Source: DASZCR01 sp035942915
Lineage (GTDB): Bacteria; Acidobacteriota; Blastocatellia; Pyrinomonadales; Pyrinomonadaceae
Direction: 5' to 3'
DNA length: 26,958 nucleotides
Assembly: GCA_035942915.1 (NCBI GenBank)
Contig: DASZCR010000093.1
Span: forward strand, 1 to 26,958
The notes under the pieces were generated by a model that saw nothing but the letters and a program-made list of their open reading frames with translations, was not told the DNA's origin and ran no database searches. This document shows, piece by piece, positions 1 through 7,779 of the stretch. Position numbers and translations under genes: made by a program. Position 1 is the first letter of the stretch; every line of letters starts with the position of its first letter.

Positions 1-62
1 GTGTTAGAATGGCCGCATTCGGGGAAACCTCGTGGGGCGAAGGGCGTGGGGGACTCGGCCTT

Positions 63-566
63 ATGACCGAAGAGAAGGAACTGTTCCACCAGCACATCCA
101 GCGCGCCGGGCTGAAGCGGACGGCCCAGCGCGACCTCATCCTCGACGTTTTCCTCCGCACCGAGAAGCACCTTTCGAGCGAAGACCTCTACCACCTGGTC
201 AAAGGCGAAGACCCTTCGGTCGGGCACACGACCGTCTACCGCACGCTCAAGCTGCTGGTGGAGGCGGGGCTGGCGCGCGAGGTGCGCTTCGGCGACGGCC
301 GCACGCGCTACGAGCACAACTACAAGCACCCCCACCACGACCACATGATCTGCACCGAGTGCGGCAAGACCATCGAGTTCTATTCGGCGGAGCTAGAAGC
401 CATCCAGGACGCCATCGTCGCCCGGCACAGCTTCAAGCCCACGCAGCACTCCCTGCGCATCTTCGGCGTCTGCTCCGAGTGCCAGCGCGGCGGCGGCGTT
501 AAGCCCTCCGACGAGTCGGCCGCCGAGCCGCGCGTCCGCTTCGCCTCCGCACCGAGCACGAACTAA
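63..566 (+). CDS. Fur-family metal-responsive transcriptional regulator
   Basis: A 167-residue protein of the Fur/PerR/Zur family: cytoplasmic dimeric repressors that bind DNA when loaded with a metal (or, for PerR types, until oxidised). The winged-helix part spans about residues 15-80 and includes the recognition segment VGHTTVYRTLKLL at about 53-65. HHDH at 91-94 is the family metal-site motif. CTEC (97-100) and CSEC (137-140) form the usual structural zinc site. The start was placed at ATG 63 because family members begin at this distance from the HTH and GGGGGA lies upstream; an in-frame start at 9 would add 18 unconserved-looking residues. The C-terminal 25 residues after CSEC are a non-conserved tail. 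The sequence alone does not separate Fur from PerR or Zur. A ferredoxin and a stress protein follow, which would fit an iron or peroxide regulator, but that is inference. Confidence 0.93.
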   Translation: MTEEKELFHQHIQRAGLKRTAQRDLILDVFLRTEKHLSSEDLYHLVKGEDPSVGHTTVYRTLKLLVEAGLAREVRFGDGRTRYEHNYKHPHHDHMICTECGKTIEFYSAELEAIQDAIVARHSFKPTQHSLRIFGVCSECQRGGGVKPSDESAAEPRVRFASAPSTN

Positions 567-570
567 AAAA

Positions 571-628
571 GTCTCAAGTCTCAAAGGTCTCCAGTCCGAA
601 GTCTCGAATCAGACTTCGGATTGGAGAC
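571..628. repeat. Heptad-type repeat with an inverted-repeat hairpin
   Basis: Just after the fur-like gene the sequence reads as degenerate 7-bp units (GTCTCAA, GTCTCAA, AGGTCTC and so on). It then folds on itself: 587-604 is the reverse complement of 611-628 with one mismatch, around a 6-base loop. The stem could end transcription of the regulator gene (CTCTCTTCTT follows), but the repeated unit design suggests a dispersed repeat rather than a plain terminator. A similarly built element lies at 16938-17028. Confidence 0.75.
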
Positions 629-727
629 TGCTCTCTTCTTGCGTCTGCGCGGCGAGGCGGTGTAAGTTCAAAAGCATCTTCCCGAAAAATTTGCAGCAGC
701 AGCCTTGACGAGAGGTGAGGATTAAAG

Positions 728-1324
728 ATGGGCGTCAACGTCGAGTGGAGGTTGGAGCGCGACAATCGAACTGGGATTGTCGCAGAAGGCACATACCTGT
801 GGGACGCGGCCAAGCGGCTCGGCGTGCGTCTTCCGGCAGAGTGCGAGGGGCGCGGACAATGCGACACGTGCGCCGTCATCGTCGAGCAGGGAGCGACGCT
901 CTTGTCTTCGCTGACGGATGCCGAGCGCGAGCGCCTCAGCCCGGAACGGCTCGCGGCCGGTGAGCGGCTCGCCTGTCAGACGAAGGTTGAGCACGGCGGC
1001 GACCTCGTGCTGCGTCCCGTGCCTCAGACCGAACGCGCCGAGACGACCGACGAGTCCGTCAAAGACATTCGCAGAGAGTTCAGCGAGATGCCTCTCCAGA
1101 AGAAACTCTCGACGCTGGCGGAACTCGAAGCGGTCGCGGCTTATGAGGCCGTCGTCAAGCTGGTTGACCTGCCGTTTACCATCATCGAGAAAGGTCTAGA
1201 CCTGATGGCCGGGCGCGGGCGCACGCTGGCGCAGCGCGAACGCGAGGCGCGCAGACCGGCCGAACATCGCACGGCCGCGCGCTCTGCGCCGGTTGAAGAC
1301 AAGACGGACGGGCGTTCTTCCTGA
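728..1324 (+). CDS. [2Fe-2S] ferredoxin-domain protein with C-terminal extension
   Basis: A 198-residue protein. Residues 1-95 form a 2Fe-2S ferredoxin domain with ligands C39, C45, C48 and C83 (C-x5-C-x2-C then C). That spacing is typical of adrenodoxin-like domains and of the ferredoxin domain of corrinoid-activating (RACo-type) proteins, rather than C-x4-C plant ferredoxins. It should act as a one-electron carrier in the cytoplasm; the partner is unknown. Residues about 100-198 are an extension I do not recognise: a predicted helical, partly hydrophobic stretch (about 130-160) followed by an Arg-rich tail. ATG 728 is preceded by a good GGTGAGG ribosome site. It lies between a Fur-family regulator and a universal stress protein on the same strand, so a redox or stress role is plausible but not shown. 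Confidence 0.85.
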   Translation: MGVNVEWRLERDNRTGIVAEGTYLWDAAKRLGVRLPAECEGRGQCDTCAVIVEQGATLLSSLTDAERERLSPERLAAGERLACQTKVEHGGDLVLRPVPQTERAETTDESVKDIRREFSEMPLQKKLSTLAELEAVAAYEAVVKLVDLPFTIIEKGLDLMAGRGRTLAQREREARRPAEHRTAARSAPVEDKTDGRSS

Positions 1325-1375
1325 AGGCGTTCCTGCTCTGTCGTCTGTATCCAAACTTCTTTTCGGAGGCGAGAA

Positions 1376-1816
1376 ATGCTCAAGGCGTCTGACATCCTCG
1401 TTCCCGTCGATTTCTCACCGACCTCTCTGAACGCCATCCGCGTCGCGGTCGGCATCGTCGCGCCGGATGGCGACCTGACGTTGCTGCATGTCATCGACCA
1501 GAACTTCATCGATGATGCTGTTGCCGCCTCGCTCGGCATGTCTGAGGAGATTACGGCGCGGCTGCGCGAGCAGGCCGAAGTGAATTTCACAAACGCGCTC
1601 GAAGGCATCGAGACGGGCGGCGTCAACGTCGAGCGGATGATTGTCGTCGGCGCTCCGTTCGTCGAGATTTTGAAGATTGCGCGCGACCTCGACTTGCCGA
1701 TGATTGTGATGGGCGTGCGCGGGCGCTCGACCGAGGCCGAAGAGTTGCTCTTCGGCTCGACGGCTGAAAAGGTCTTGCGGGGCACGCGCGTTCCCGTGCT
1801 CTGCGTGCCTATCTGA
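1376..1816 (+). CDS. Universal stress protein, UspA family
   Basis: A 146-residue single Usp domain. The N-terminus (DILVPVDFSP) is the usual first strand and loop. The C-terminal part has the ATP-binding-type pattern: G113, G116, then G127-S128 in GVRGRSTEAEELLFGSTA, followed by the final strand VPVLCVPI. Such proteins bind nucleotide and modulate survival under starvation or oxidative stress; their direct targets are usually unknown. GGAGGCG upstream of ATG 1376 supports the start. It sits 51 bp after the ferredoxin gene, so the two are probably co-transcribed, and a terminator-like hairpin follows it. Confidence 0.92.
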   Translation: MLKASDILVPVDFSPTSLNAIRVAVGIVAPDGDLTLLHVIDQNFIDDAVAASLGMSEEITARLREQAEVNFTNALEGIETGGVNVERMIVVGAPFVEILKIARDLDLPMIVMGVRGRSTEAEELLFGSTAEKVLRGTRVPVLCVPI

Positions 1817-1854
1817 AACGTCTGCGGTCAGTTCCGGCGCGCAACAATCTGTGA

Positions 1855-1892
1855 GGGGCAGGGGATTCGTCCTCCGCCCCGACGATTTTATT
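1855..1892 (+). terminator. Probable intrinsic terminator after the usp gene
   Basis: An 11-bp stem (1855-1865 with 1870-1880) has one A/C mismatch and one G-T pair and closes on a TTCG tetraloop. It is followed by the T-rich run GACGATTTTATTC. The position between the stress-protein gene and the dehydrogenase gene fits transcription termination. The T-run is interrupted, so efficiency is uncertain. Confidence 0.5.
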
Positions 1893-1926
1893 CGACGTTC
1901 TTTGGCCGCTTGGTGTGGAGAGACGG

Positions 1927-2991
1927 ATGACGGGAAGCGTGAAACGAATCGCGGTCGTGGCGGGCGACGGCATCGGGCCGGAAGTCGTCAGCGAAGCGGT
2001 CGCCGTGTTGGAGGCGCTGCGCGAGACGCACGGCGTCGAGTTGGAGTTCAAGCACTTCGACTGGGGCGCTGAGAAGTTTCTCCGCGAGGGCGTCTCGCTG
2101 CCCGCAGGCGCGCTCGACATGTTGACAGAGGAGTTCGACGCCATCTTCGCGGGCGCGTTCGGCGACCCGCGCGTCAAGACCAATCAGCACGCCGAAGACA
2201 TCCTGCTCGGTATGCGGCGCGGACTCGACCTCTACATCAATCTGCGTCCCGTCAAACTGCTGCACGCGCGTCTCACGCCTCTGCGCGAGCGCAACGTCGA
2301 GGACATCGACTTCGTCGTCTTTCGCGAAAACACGGAGGGCGCTTACTGCGGCGCGGGCGGCTTTCTCAAACGCGGGACGGCAGATGAGATTGCGACTCAG
2401 GAGGAGTTGAACACGCGTCGCGGCGTCGAAAGAATCATCGTGGCGGCCTTCGAGTACGCGCGACGGCGCGGTGGCAAAAAGAGCGTGACGATGGCCGACA
2501 AGTCGAACGTCCAACGCTTCGGTGGCGACCTCTGGCAGAGGGTCTTTCGTGAAGTTGCCGCGCGCTACCCCGAAATCGAAGCGCGTCATCAGTACGTCGA
2601 TGCGATGACCATGTACATGGTGCTCGACCCGGCGCAGTACGACGTGATTGTGACGAACAACCTGTTCGGAGACATCCTGACAGACCTCGGCGCGGGGCTT
2701 CAGGGCGGCCTCGGACTGGCCGCCTCCGGCAACATCCACCCCGGCAAGGTCTCGCTCTTCGAGCCGGTACACGGCAGCGCGCCGCCGCTCGCGGGTAAGA
2801 ATCAGGCCAATCCGGCAGGTGCTATTCTGACCGCCGCGATGATGTTAGAATATCTCGGACACGCAGAGGCCGCAGGCGCAGTCGAGCGCGCGGTGCGCGA
2901 GTGCATCGCCGAGCAGGAAACGACGCGCGACCTCGGAGGGCGGCTCTCGACCTCGGAGGCGGGAGCGAGTATTCGTCGTCGGCTTGCCTGA
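1927..2991 (+). CDS. 3-isopropylmalate / isocitrate dehydrogenase family enzyme
   Basis: A 354-residue beta-decarboxylating dehydrogenase. Landmarks in order: GDGIGPEVV near the N-terminus, NLRPVKL, FRENTEGAYCG (the substrate-selecting loop), VTMADKSNV with the catalytic Lys, and the metal- and cofactor-binding region NNLFGDILTDLGAGLQGGLG followed by FEPVHGSAP. The length fits the NAD-dependent LeuB / NAD-ICDH / homoisocitrate / tartrate dehydrogenase group (about 330-360 aa). The loop FRENTEG resembles the ICDH/homoisocitrate/tartrate branch as well as some LeuB proteins, so the substrate is uncertain; 3-isopropylmalate (leucine synthesis) is the commonest role. ATG 1927 was chosen over an in-frame GTG at 1915 because GGAG lies at suitable distance. 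No leuA, leuC or leuD lies nearby. Confidence 0.87.
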   Translation: MTGSVKRIAVVAGDGIGPEVVSEAVAVLEALRETHGVELEFKHFDWGAEKFLREGVSLPAGALDMLTEEFDAIFAGAFGDPRVKTNQHAEDILLGMRRGLDLYINLRPVKLLHARLTPLRERNVEDIDFVVFRENTEGAYCGAGGFLKRGTADEIATQEELNTRRGVERIIVAAFEYARRRGGKKSVTMADKSNVQRFGGDLWQRVFREVAARYPEIEARHQYVDAMTMYMVLDPAQYDVIVTNNLFGDILTDLGAGLQGGLGLAASGNIHPGKVSLFEPVHGSAPPLAGKNQANPAGAILTAAMMLEYLGHAEAAGAVERAVRECIAEQETTRDLGGRLSTSEAGASIRRRLA

Positions 2992-3021
2992 AGCGGCCGA
3001 CGACGTGAGAAGTTGAGTTTT

Positions 3022-3804
3022 ATGAACAAGGGTCAGGAAGCGGCGCAGAGACTACTCGCCATCATCGTCATCATGGCGATGCTGAGCGTGATGGGGATTC
3101 CCTTGACGGTCATCATCTTCTTCGCGACTGTCGTCTATTTCGTCTGGCGCGCCGTGCAACGCTCGGAGCAGCAGGACATCAAGGGCATCTTCGACTTCTA
3201 CATCGCCGCCAACGAAATCCTGCGCGACGACGACAAACGCTGGTACGGCTTCGAGATTGCCGGCGTCATCTCCGACGGCGAACGCGTCCTGAGCCTGATG
3301 AACGACCCGCCGCCGCTCGTCTACTTCACGCTCGGCGCGCTCTACCACCGCGCGGGCGAGCACGAAGCGGCCGTCGAGCATCTCTCTTATGTCGTCGAAG
3401 GCGAGCAGGGCGACGAGGGACGGCGTTTCTCATACTCGCCGGAGTTGAAGCGTTACGTGCAGGTCTTGCGACGGCTCGAACGCGAACCGGCCGAAGCGCC
3501 GCAGACGATGGCCGCCATGCGCGGGCTAGAACGCGCACGCCGCATGCGCGCCGAAACGATGCTCAACGAGAGCCGCACGCGTCTGAAGGAGGCAGCGACG
3601 CCGGTCGCGGTCGCCGCTTCGTCACAGGCGAAGGAATCGGGCGCGTCGCTCAGTTCTTTGATAGGCGCGCGCCAGACGCAGGCGCATCAGTCGTCCACCG
3701 CTGCCTCCTCCTCCTCGCCGACGCCGACGCCGCCTCCGCCGATGCCTCCGCCCATCTCCGACGTGTTGCGCGATGTGTACGAGGAGGAGAAGAAGACGGC
3801 CTGA
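3022..3804 (+). CDS. Membrane-anchored protein with TPR-like segment, function unknown
   Basis: A 260-residue protein that I do not recognise. Residues about 11-43 are strongly hydrophobic and read as one long or two short membrane segments broken at GIP. The remainder is probably cytoplasmic. Residues about 98-125 (YFTLGALYHRAGEHEAAVEH) look like a single tetratricopeptide repeat. An Arg/Glu-rich helical stretch follows, then a low-complexity Ser/Thr/Pro linker with a polyproline run, and a short acidic-basic tail ending EEEKKTA. ATG 3022 follows GAGAAG; an in-frame TTG at 3013 is less likely. A strong terminator lies downstream, so it probably ends the transcription unit started with the dehydrogenase. 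Confidence 0.7.
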   Translation: MNKGQEAAQRLLAIIVIMAMLSVMGIPLTVIIFFATVVYFVWRAVQRSEQQDIKGIFDFYIAANEILRDDDKRWYGFEIAGVISDGERVLSLMNDPPPLVYFTLGALYHRAGEHEAAVEHLSYVVEGEQGDEGRRFSYSPELKRYVQVLRRLEREPAEAPQTMAAMRGLERARRMRAETMLNESRTRLKEAATPVAVAASSQAKESGASLSSLIGARQTQAHQSSTAASSSSPTPTPPPPMPPPISDVLRDVYEEEKKTA

Positions 3805-3830
3805 GCACGAACGACAGTTCAACACCGCGG

Positions 3831-3875
3831 GACGACGCGGCGACTTCAGTCTCGAAGTCGCCGCGTCGTCTTTTG
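3831..3875 (+). terminator. Strong intrinsic terminator
   Basis: A perfect 17-bp inverted repeat (3831-3847 with 3854-3870) around the 6-base loop AGTCTC is followed directly by TTTTG. It separates the membrane-protein unit from the downstream kinase gene. Confidence 0.8.
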
Positions 3876-3948
3876 CGCCCCGTCATGAGCAGCGAAAAGT
3901 TTCATGCACAGGCGCAAAGAGACTGAAGGTGTCATCCGTCGCCATTTC

Positions 3949-3957
3949 TGTTATAAC
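3949..3957 (+). promoter_or_regulatory. Probable extended -10 promoter of the kinase gene
   Basis: TGTTATAAC is an extended -10 element (TG-N-TATAAC) about 70 bases before the kinase start. No convincing -35 is visible 16-18 bases upstream, as is often true of extended -10 promoters. The local A+T richness in a G+C-rich background supports the call. Confidence 0.45.
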
Positions 3958-4024
3958 AAATTGCGTCGCGCGCACCTCGTTTTCCTCAAGCGAACCGGAC
4001 GAAGGCGCGACGCGCAGGGGGGAG

Positions 4025-5794
4025 ATGGATTCCGGCACGACCATCGGCAGCTACGTCATCGAAGAGCCCATCGGGCGGGGCGGCATGGGCGTTGTCTATA
4101 AAGCGCGTCATACGAAACTGCCACGCACGGTCGCCATCAAATCCATCGACGCGCGCGGACGACGCGACCTGCGCCGCCTGCGCCACCGCTTCGAGCGCGA
4201 GGCGTTCATCCAGTCGCAACTCGACCACCCGGCCATCGTCAAAATCTACGACTACATCGTCGCCGAGCGCGCCTACTTCATCGTCATGGAGTACGTCGAA
4301 GGGCACTCGCTCGCCGAGTTGCTGGCGCGCGAGGGGCGTCCGCTGCCCGTCGCGCGCACGCTCGACCTCTTCGAGCAGATTCTACAGGCCGTCTCCTACG
4401 CGCACACGTTCGTCTACTGCGACGAGGAAGGGGCGACGCACAGAGGCATCATCCACCGCGACCTCAAGCCGCCGAACATCCTCGTCACGCCCGGTCACCG
4501 CATCAAGATTACGGACTTCGGTATCGTCAAATTGGTTGGTGCGGAAAGCTCGGACACGTCGGGACTCGCTTACGGTTCGCCGCAGTACGTCTCGCCCGAA
4601 CAGGCGGCGGGCGAGCACGTTGACCAGCGTTCGGACATCTACTCGCTCGGCGTCATCCTCTACGAGATGCTGACGGGGCAGACGCCCTTCGGTCGCAAGT
4701 CGGACGGCCAACCGCTCAAGCGCACGGAGATTTTGCAGGCGCACATCGAACGCACGCCGCGCCCACCGGCGGAACTCAACAGCGAAATCACGACGGAAGT
4801 CGAGCGCGTCGTCTGCCGCGCGTTGGAGAAGAAACCTGAACGGCGTTACGCCAGCGCGCGCGAATTCCTGCGCGCCATCAGACGCGCGCGCGGGCGCGAC
4901 ACGGCAGACATCGACGTTGCGCCGAGCGCTTCGCCCGATGCGGGCGACGCTTCGCGAACGGGCGACATCACCGTCGAGACGACGACCGACGACCTCCACC
5001 GCGAGACCTACATCACGCAGCCCATACATGAGAGCGTCTGCGGCGTCTGCGGCGCGGAGGCCGAGCCGCACGAGCGGCAGTGTCGCAACTGTGGGCACGA
5101 ACTGAGCGCCTCGCCTGCGACGAGCAACCTGACGCGGCGCGAGCACACGACGCGCGCGCACGGCCGACACCGTCGCGCCTTACTATTCCTCGCGCTCGGC
5201 ATCCTCGCCGCGCTCTCCTGCGTCGTCATCTATCTCGCGCGCCGCGCAGACAACCCGACGCCCAACGCGCCTGCCGCGCCCACCACCTCTCCCGCGCCGA
5301 CACAGAGCGACTCGACGACGAGCGCGCCCGTGTCGGTCGAACTCAAACCCGCGCGCGTCTTGGTCGATTCGAGCTTCGACGGTTACGGAGCCGCCCCCTT
5401 AACAGACGGCGTGACGGACGTGCGGCGCATCGGCTCGATGCGTTATAACAGGGGCAACTGGGTCTCTGGCGAGCAGCCCGTCGAGCATTGGGTAGAGTTG
5501 GACTTCGGCCGCCCGACGCGCGTCACGGCCGTCTATCTTTACTGGGGCTTCGACCGCGACCGCTACATGCCCTCGCGCCGCGTCGAGTTGCGGAAGCCGG
5601 ACGGGCGCGGCGGTTGGGAGACCATCGCGCAACTCGAACCGGGCGGCGATTACGACCGCACGGCCTTCGAGTTTGCGCCTGTCGAGGTCGAACGCCTGCG
5701 CGTCGTGCAACCGGCGCAGCAGGGGCCACAGCGTCGCCCCTTCGTCATGTGGCTGCGCGAGGTGCAGGCTTACGGCGTCGCCCCCGCGCCCTAG
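4025..5794 (+). CDS. Transmembrane Ser/Thr protein kinase with discoidin-like C-terminal domain
   Basis: A 589-residue Hanks-type kinase. Glycine loop GRGGMGVVYKA (18-27), catalytic K39, alpha-C E59, HRDLKPPN (144-151) with D146, DFG (164-166) and SPEQ (190-193) are all present, so it should be active. A short insert precedes HRD. After the kinase (about 10-280) come an acidic linker, a zinc-ribbon-like CGVCG...CRNCG near 338-360 and a membrane segment near 383-405 (LLFLALGILAALSCVVIYLA). A Pro/Thr/Ser stalk follows, then a C-terminal domain at about 440-585. Its pattern (VELDFGRPTRVTAVYLYW ... VERLRVVQP ... REVQAYG) resembles F5/8 type C (discoidin) or other galactose-binding-like beta-sandwich domains. 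I infer a periplasmic ligand-binding sensor. ATG 4025 follows AGGGGGGAG; the open frame upstream reads through the terminator and is not coding. Confidence 0.9.
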   Translation: MDSGTTIGSYVIEEPIGRGGMGVVYKARHTKLPRTVAIKSIDARGRRDLRRLRHRFEREAFIQSQLDHPAIVKIYDYIVAERAYFIVMEYVEGHSLAELLAREGRPLPVARTLDLFEQILQAVSYAHTFVYCDEEGATHRGIIHRDLKPPNILVTPGHRIKITDFGIVKLVGAESSDTSGLAYGSPQYVSPEQAAGEHVDQRSDIYSLGVILYEMLTGQTPFGRKSDGQPLKRTEILQAHIERTPRPPAELNSEITTEVERVVCRALEKKPERRYASAREFLRAIRRARGRDTADIDVAPSASPDAGDASRTGDITVETTTDDLHRETYITQPIHESVCGVCGAEAEPHERQCRNCGHELSASPATSNLTRREHTTRAHGRHRRALLFLALGILAALSCVVIYLARRADNPTPNAPAAPTTSPAPTQSDSTTSAPVSVELKPARVLVDSSFDGYGAAPLTDGVTDVRRIGSMRYNRGNWVSGEQPVEHWVELDFGRPTRVTAVYLYWGFDRDRYMPSRRVELRKPDGRGGWETIAQLEPGGDYDRTAFEFAPVEVERLRVVQPAQQGPQRRPFVMWLREVQAYGVAPAP

Positions 5795-5847
5795 AACTTT
5801 TTACGAGCCTCGCTCCCATCAAACTCTGTCGCCCGAACCGAAAGCCC

Positions 5848-7083
5848 ATGCTGACCGCTGAAATCATCGCCATCGGCTCCGAACTCCTGACGCCCGACCG
5901 CACGGACACCAACAGCCTGTGGCTGACCGAAAAGCTCAACGGCATCGGCGTCGAAGTCAAACTCAAGACGGTCGTCGGCGACGACGACGCGCGTCTCGAA
6001 GAGGCCATCAGAGACGCCCTGCGCCGCTCGCGCGTCGTCATCACGACGGGCGGACTGGGGCCGACCGAAGACGACATCACGCGCAAGGTGGCGGCGCGCG
6101 CGATGGGGCGCAGGCTCGTGCTCGACGAGAAAGTGTTGGAGAGCATCCGCGAGAAGTTCGTCCACTGGGGGCGCAAGATGCCTGAGATTAACGCGCGGCA
6201 GGCGATGGTCATCGAGGGCGCGCACGTTTTGGACAACCCGCGTGGCACAGCGCCCGGCCTGTTCATCGAACACGAAGGACGCGCCGTCGTCCTTCTGCCC
6301 GGCCCGCCGCGCGAGATGCGCCCGATGTTCGAGGAGTCGGTCATCACGCGTCTCTCGGCGAAGGCGGGCGACGTGCGCGTGGCGCGCCGCGTCCTGCGCG
6401 TGACGGGGATGGGCGAGTCGGCCGTTGACGAACGCATCGCGCCCGTCTACACGCAGTATCAGAATCCGCAGACGACCATCCTCTTCAACCGGAGCGAGAT
6501 TGAAATTCACCTCACCGCGCAGGCCAAGACCGAACGCGACGCCGAACTGCTGCTCGACGGGCTGGCCGGACAGATTGAAGAAAGACTCGGCGACGCTATC
6601 TTCGCCTTTCGCGGCGAGACGATGGAGGAGGTCGTCGGCCTGCGTCTCGCCGTCGGCGGCTACACGCTGGCGACGGCCGAGAGTTGCACGGGCGGACTGA
6701 TTGCCCAACGCCTGACCGAAGTGCTCGGCTCGTCCACCTATTTCAAGGAGGGCATCGTCGCCTACTCGAACGATGCGAAGGAGCGTCTGCTCGGCGTCCC
6801 GTCGGACTTCATCGCCGAGTATGGAGCCGTCAGCGCGCCGGTCGCCGAGGCGATGGCCGAGGGCGCACGCCTGCGCGCCGAGACGGACTTTGCCATCTCT
6901 GTGACCGGCATCGCCGGGCCGACGGGCGGCAGCGAAGAGAAGCCGGTCGGCCTCGTCTACATCGCGCTCTCGGACGACGCGCACACCGAGCACCGCAAGC
7001 TGATGATTCCCGGCGACCGTCAACTCATCCGTTGGCGCTCGTCGCAGGCCGCGCTCGACCTCCTGCGCCGTCGCCTGATTTGA
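5848..7083 (+). CDS. cinA: CinA: competence/damage-inducible protein with NMN deamidase domain
   Basis: A 411-residue two-domain CinA. The N-terminal half is the MoCF-like (molybdopterin-binding fold) domain: AIGSELLTPDRTDTNS, TTGGLGPTEDDITRK, NPRGTAPGL and LLPGPPREM. CinA family members hydrolyse ADP-ribose/CoA-type pyrophosphates with this half. The C-terminal half (about 250-411) is the nicotinamide-nucleotide amidohydrolase domain: TAESCTGGLIAQRLTEV, KEGIVAYSNDAKERLLGV and SVTGIAGPTGGSEEKPVG. It recycles NMN to nicotinate mononucleotide. Length and motif order match full-length CinA. ATG 5848 was chosen because the family starts with MxAEIIAIGxELL; the long open frame upstream overlaps the kinase gene and is a shadow. 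It leads a row of same-strand housekeeping genes. Confidence 0.95.
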   Translation: MLTAEIIAIGSELLTPDRTDTNSLWLTEKLNGIGVEVKLKTVVGDDDARLEEAIRDALRRSRVVITTGGLGPTEDDITRKVAARAMGRRLVLDEKVLESIREKFVHWGRKMPEINARQAMVIEGAHVLDNPRGTAPGLFIEHEGRAVVLLPGPPREMRPMFEESVITRLSAKAGDVRVARRVLRVTGMGESAVDERIAPVYTQYQNPQTTILFNRSEIEIHLTAQAKTERDAELLLDGLAGQIEERLGDAIFAFRGETMEEVVGLRLAVGGYTLATAESCTGGLIAQRLTEVLGSSTYFKEGIVAYSNDAKERLLGVPSDFIAEYGAVSAPVAEAMAEGARLRAETDFAISVTGIAGPTGGSEEKPVGLVYIALSDDAHTEHRKLMIPGDRQLIRWRSSQAALDLLRRRLI

Positions 7084-7158
7084 ACTTCCCCCGCGCGCGG
7101 CGCTTTCAACACTTGTCGCCCCCTCCGGCGGCTTGCTAGAGTTAGCCGCCCGGATTAG

Positions 7159-7779
7159 ATGCTGCTGCCTACGCTCGTCATCGTTTTGGCTTACCTGCTC
7201 GGCTCGATTCCGTTCGGCTACCTTGTCGTGCGGCTCGCCGGAAAGGGAGACGTGCGCGAGGTCGGCTCCGGCGGGACGGGCGCGACGAACGTCTCGCGGC
7301 GCGCGGGCAAGCGGGCGGGCGTCCTGACGCTTGTGCTCGACGCGGCGAAGGGCGCGCTGGCCGTCATCCTCGCGCGCTGGCTGCTGGCGGAAAACTTCGG
7401 CGTCAGTTGGTGGGTCGCGGCGGCGGCACTCGCAGCCATCCTCGGCCACATCTTCCCCGTGTGGCTGCGTTTTCGCGGCGGCAAGGGCGTCGCCACCGGA
7501 CTCGGCATCTTTCTCAGCCTTGCGCCGCTGGCCGTCTTGTGCGCGGGCGTGGTCTTCCTCGCCGTCGTCTGGGCTACGCGCTACGTCTCGCTCGGCTCGA
7601 TGATGGCCGCCGCCGCTCTGCCGCTCTGCGTCTGGTTCATCGAACGACGCGCGGCGACGCCAGCAGAAGACTTGACGCCGCTGCTGACGACAGCCGTCAT
7701 CGGCGCGGCCTTCATCATTCTCATGCATCGCGCCAATATCGGCCGCCTGATGCGCGGCACGGAAAGCAAATTCAAATGA
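7159..7779 (+). CDS. plsY: Glycerol-3-phosphate acyltransferase PlsY
   Basis: A 206-residue polytopic membrane protein. PlsY transfers the acyl group of acyl-phosphate to glycerol-3-phosphate, the first step of phospholipid synthesis. Family motifs are visible: GSIPFGYLVVRL at the first membrane helix, GSGGTGATNVSR (the phosphate-binding loop) and WLRFRGGKGVATGLG. There are about five hydrophobic segments and the length is normal. The stop codon overlaps the gpsA start as ATGA, so both are translated together. This is sensible because GpsA makes the PlsY substrate. Confidence 0.96.
   Translation: MLLPTLVIVLAYLLGSIPFGYLVVRLAGKGDVREVGSGGTGATNVSRRAGKRAGVLTLVLDAAKGALAVILARWLLAENFGVSWWVAAAALAAILGHIFPVWLRFRGGKGVATGLGIFLSLAPLAVLCAGVVFLAVVWATRYVSLGSMMAAAALPLCVWFIERRAATPAEDLTPLLTTAVIGAAFIILMHRANIGRLMRGTESKFK

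Noticed and set aside
7127..7150. Hairpin GGCGGCT/AGCCGCC between cinA and plsY
   Set aside because: Only 7 bp with a 10-base loop and no T-run; close to what chance gives in this G+C-rich sequence.
5791..7728. 645-codon open frame on the - strand opposite cinA and plsY
   Set aside because: It lies fully antisense to two well-conserved genes; the product is Arg/Asp/Ala-rich with no motif. Long antisense frames are expected from G/C-biased codon use.
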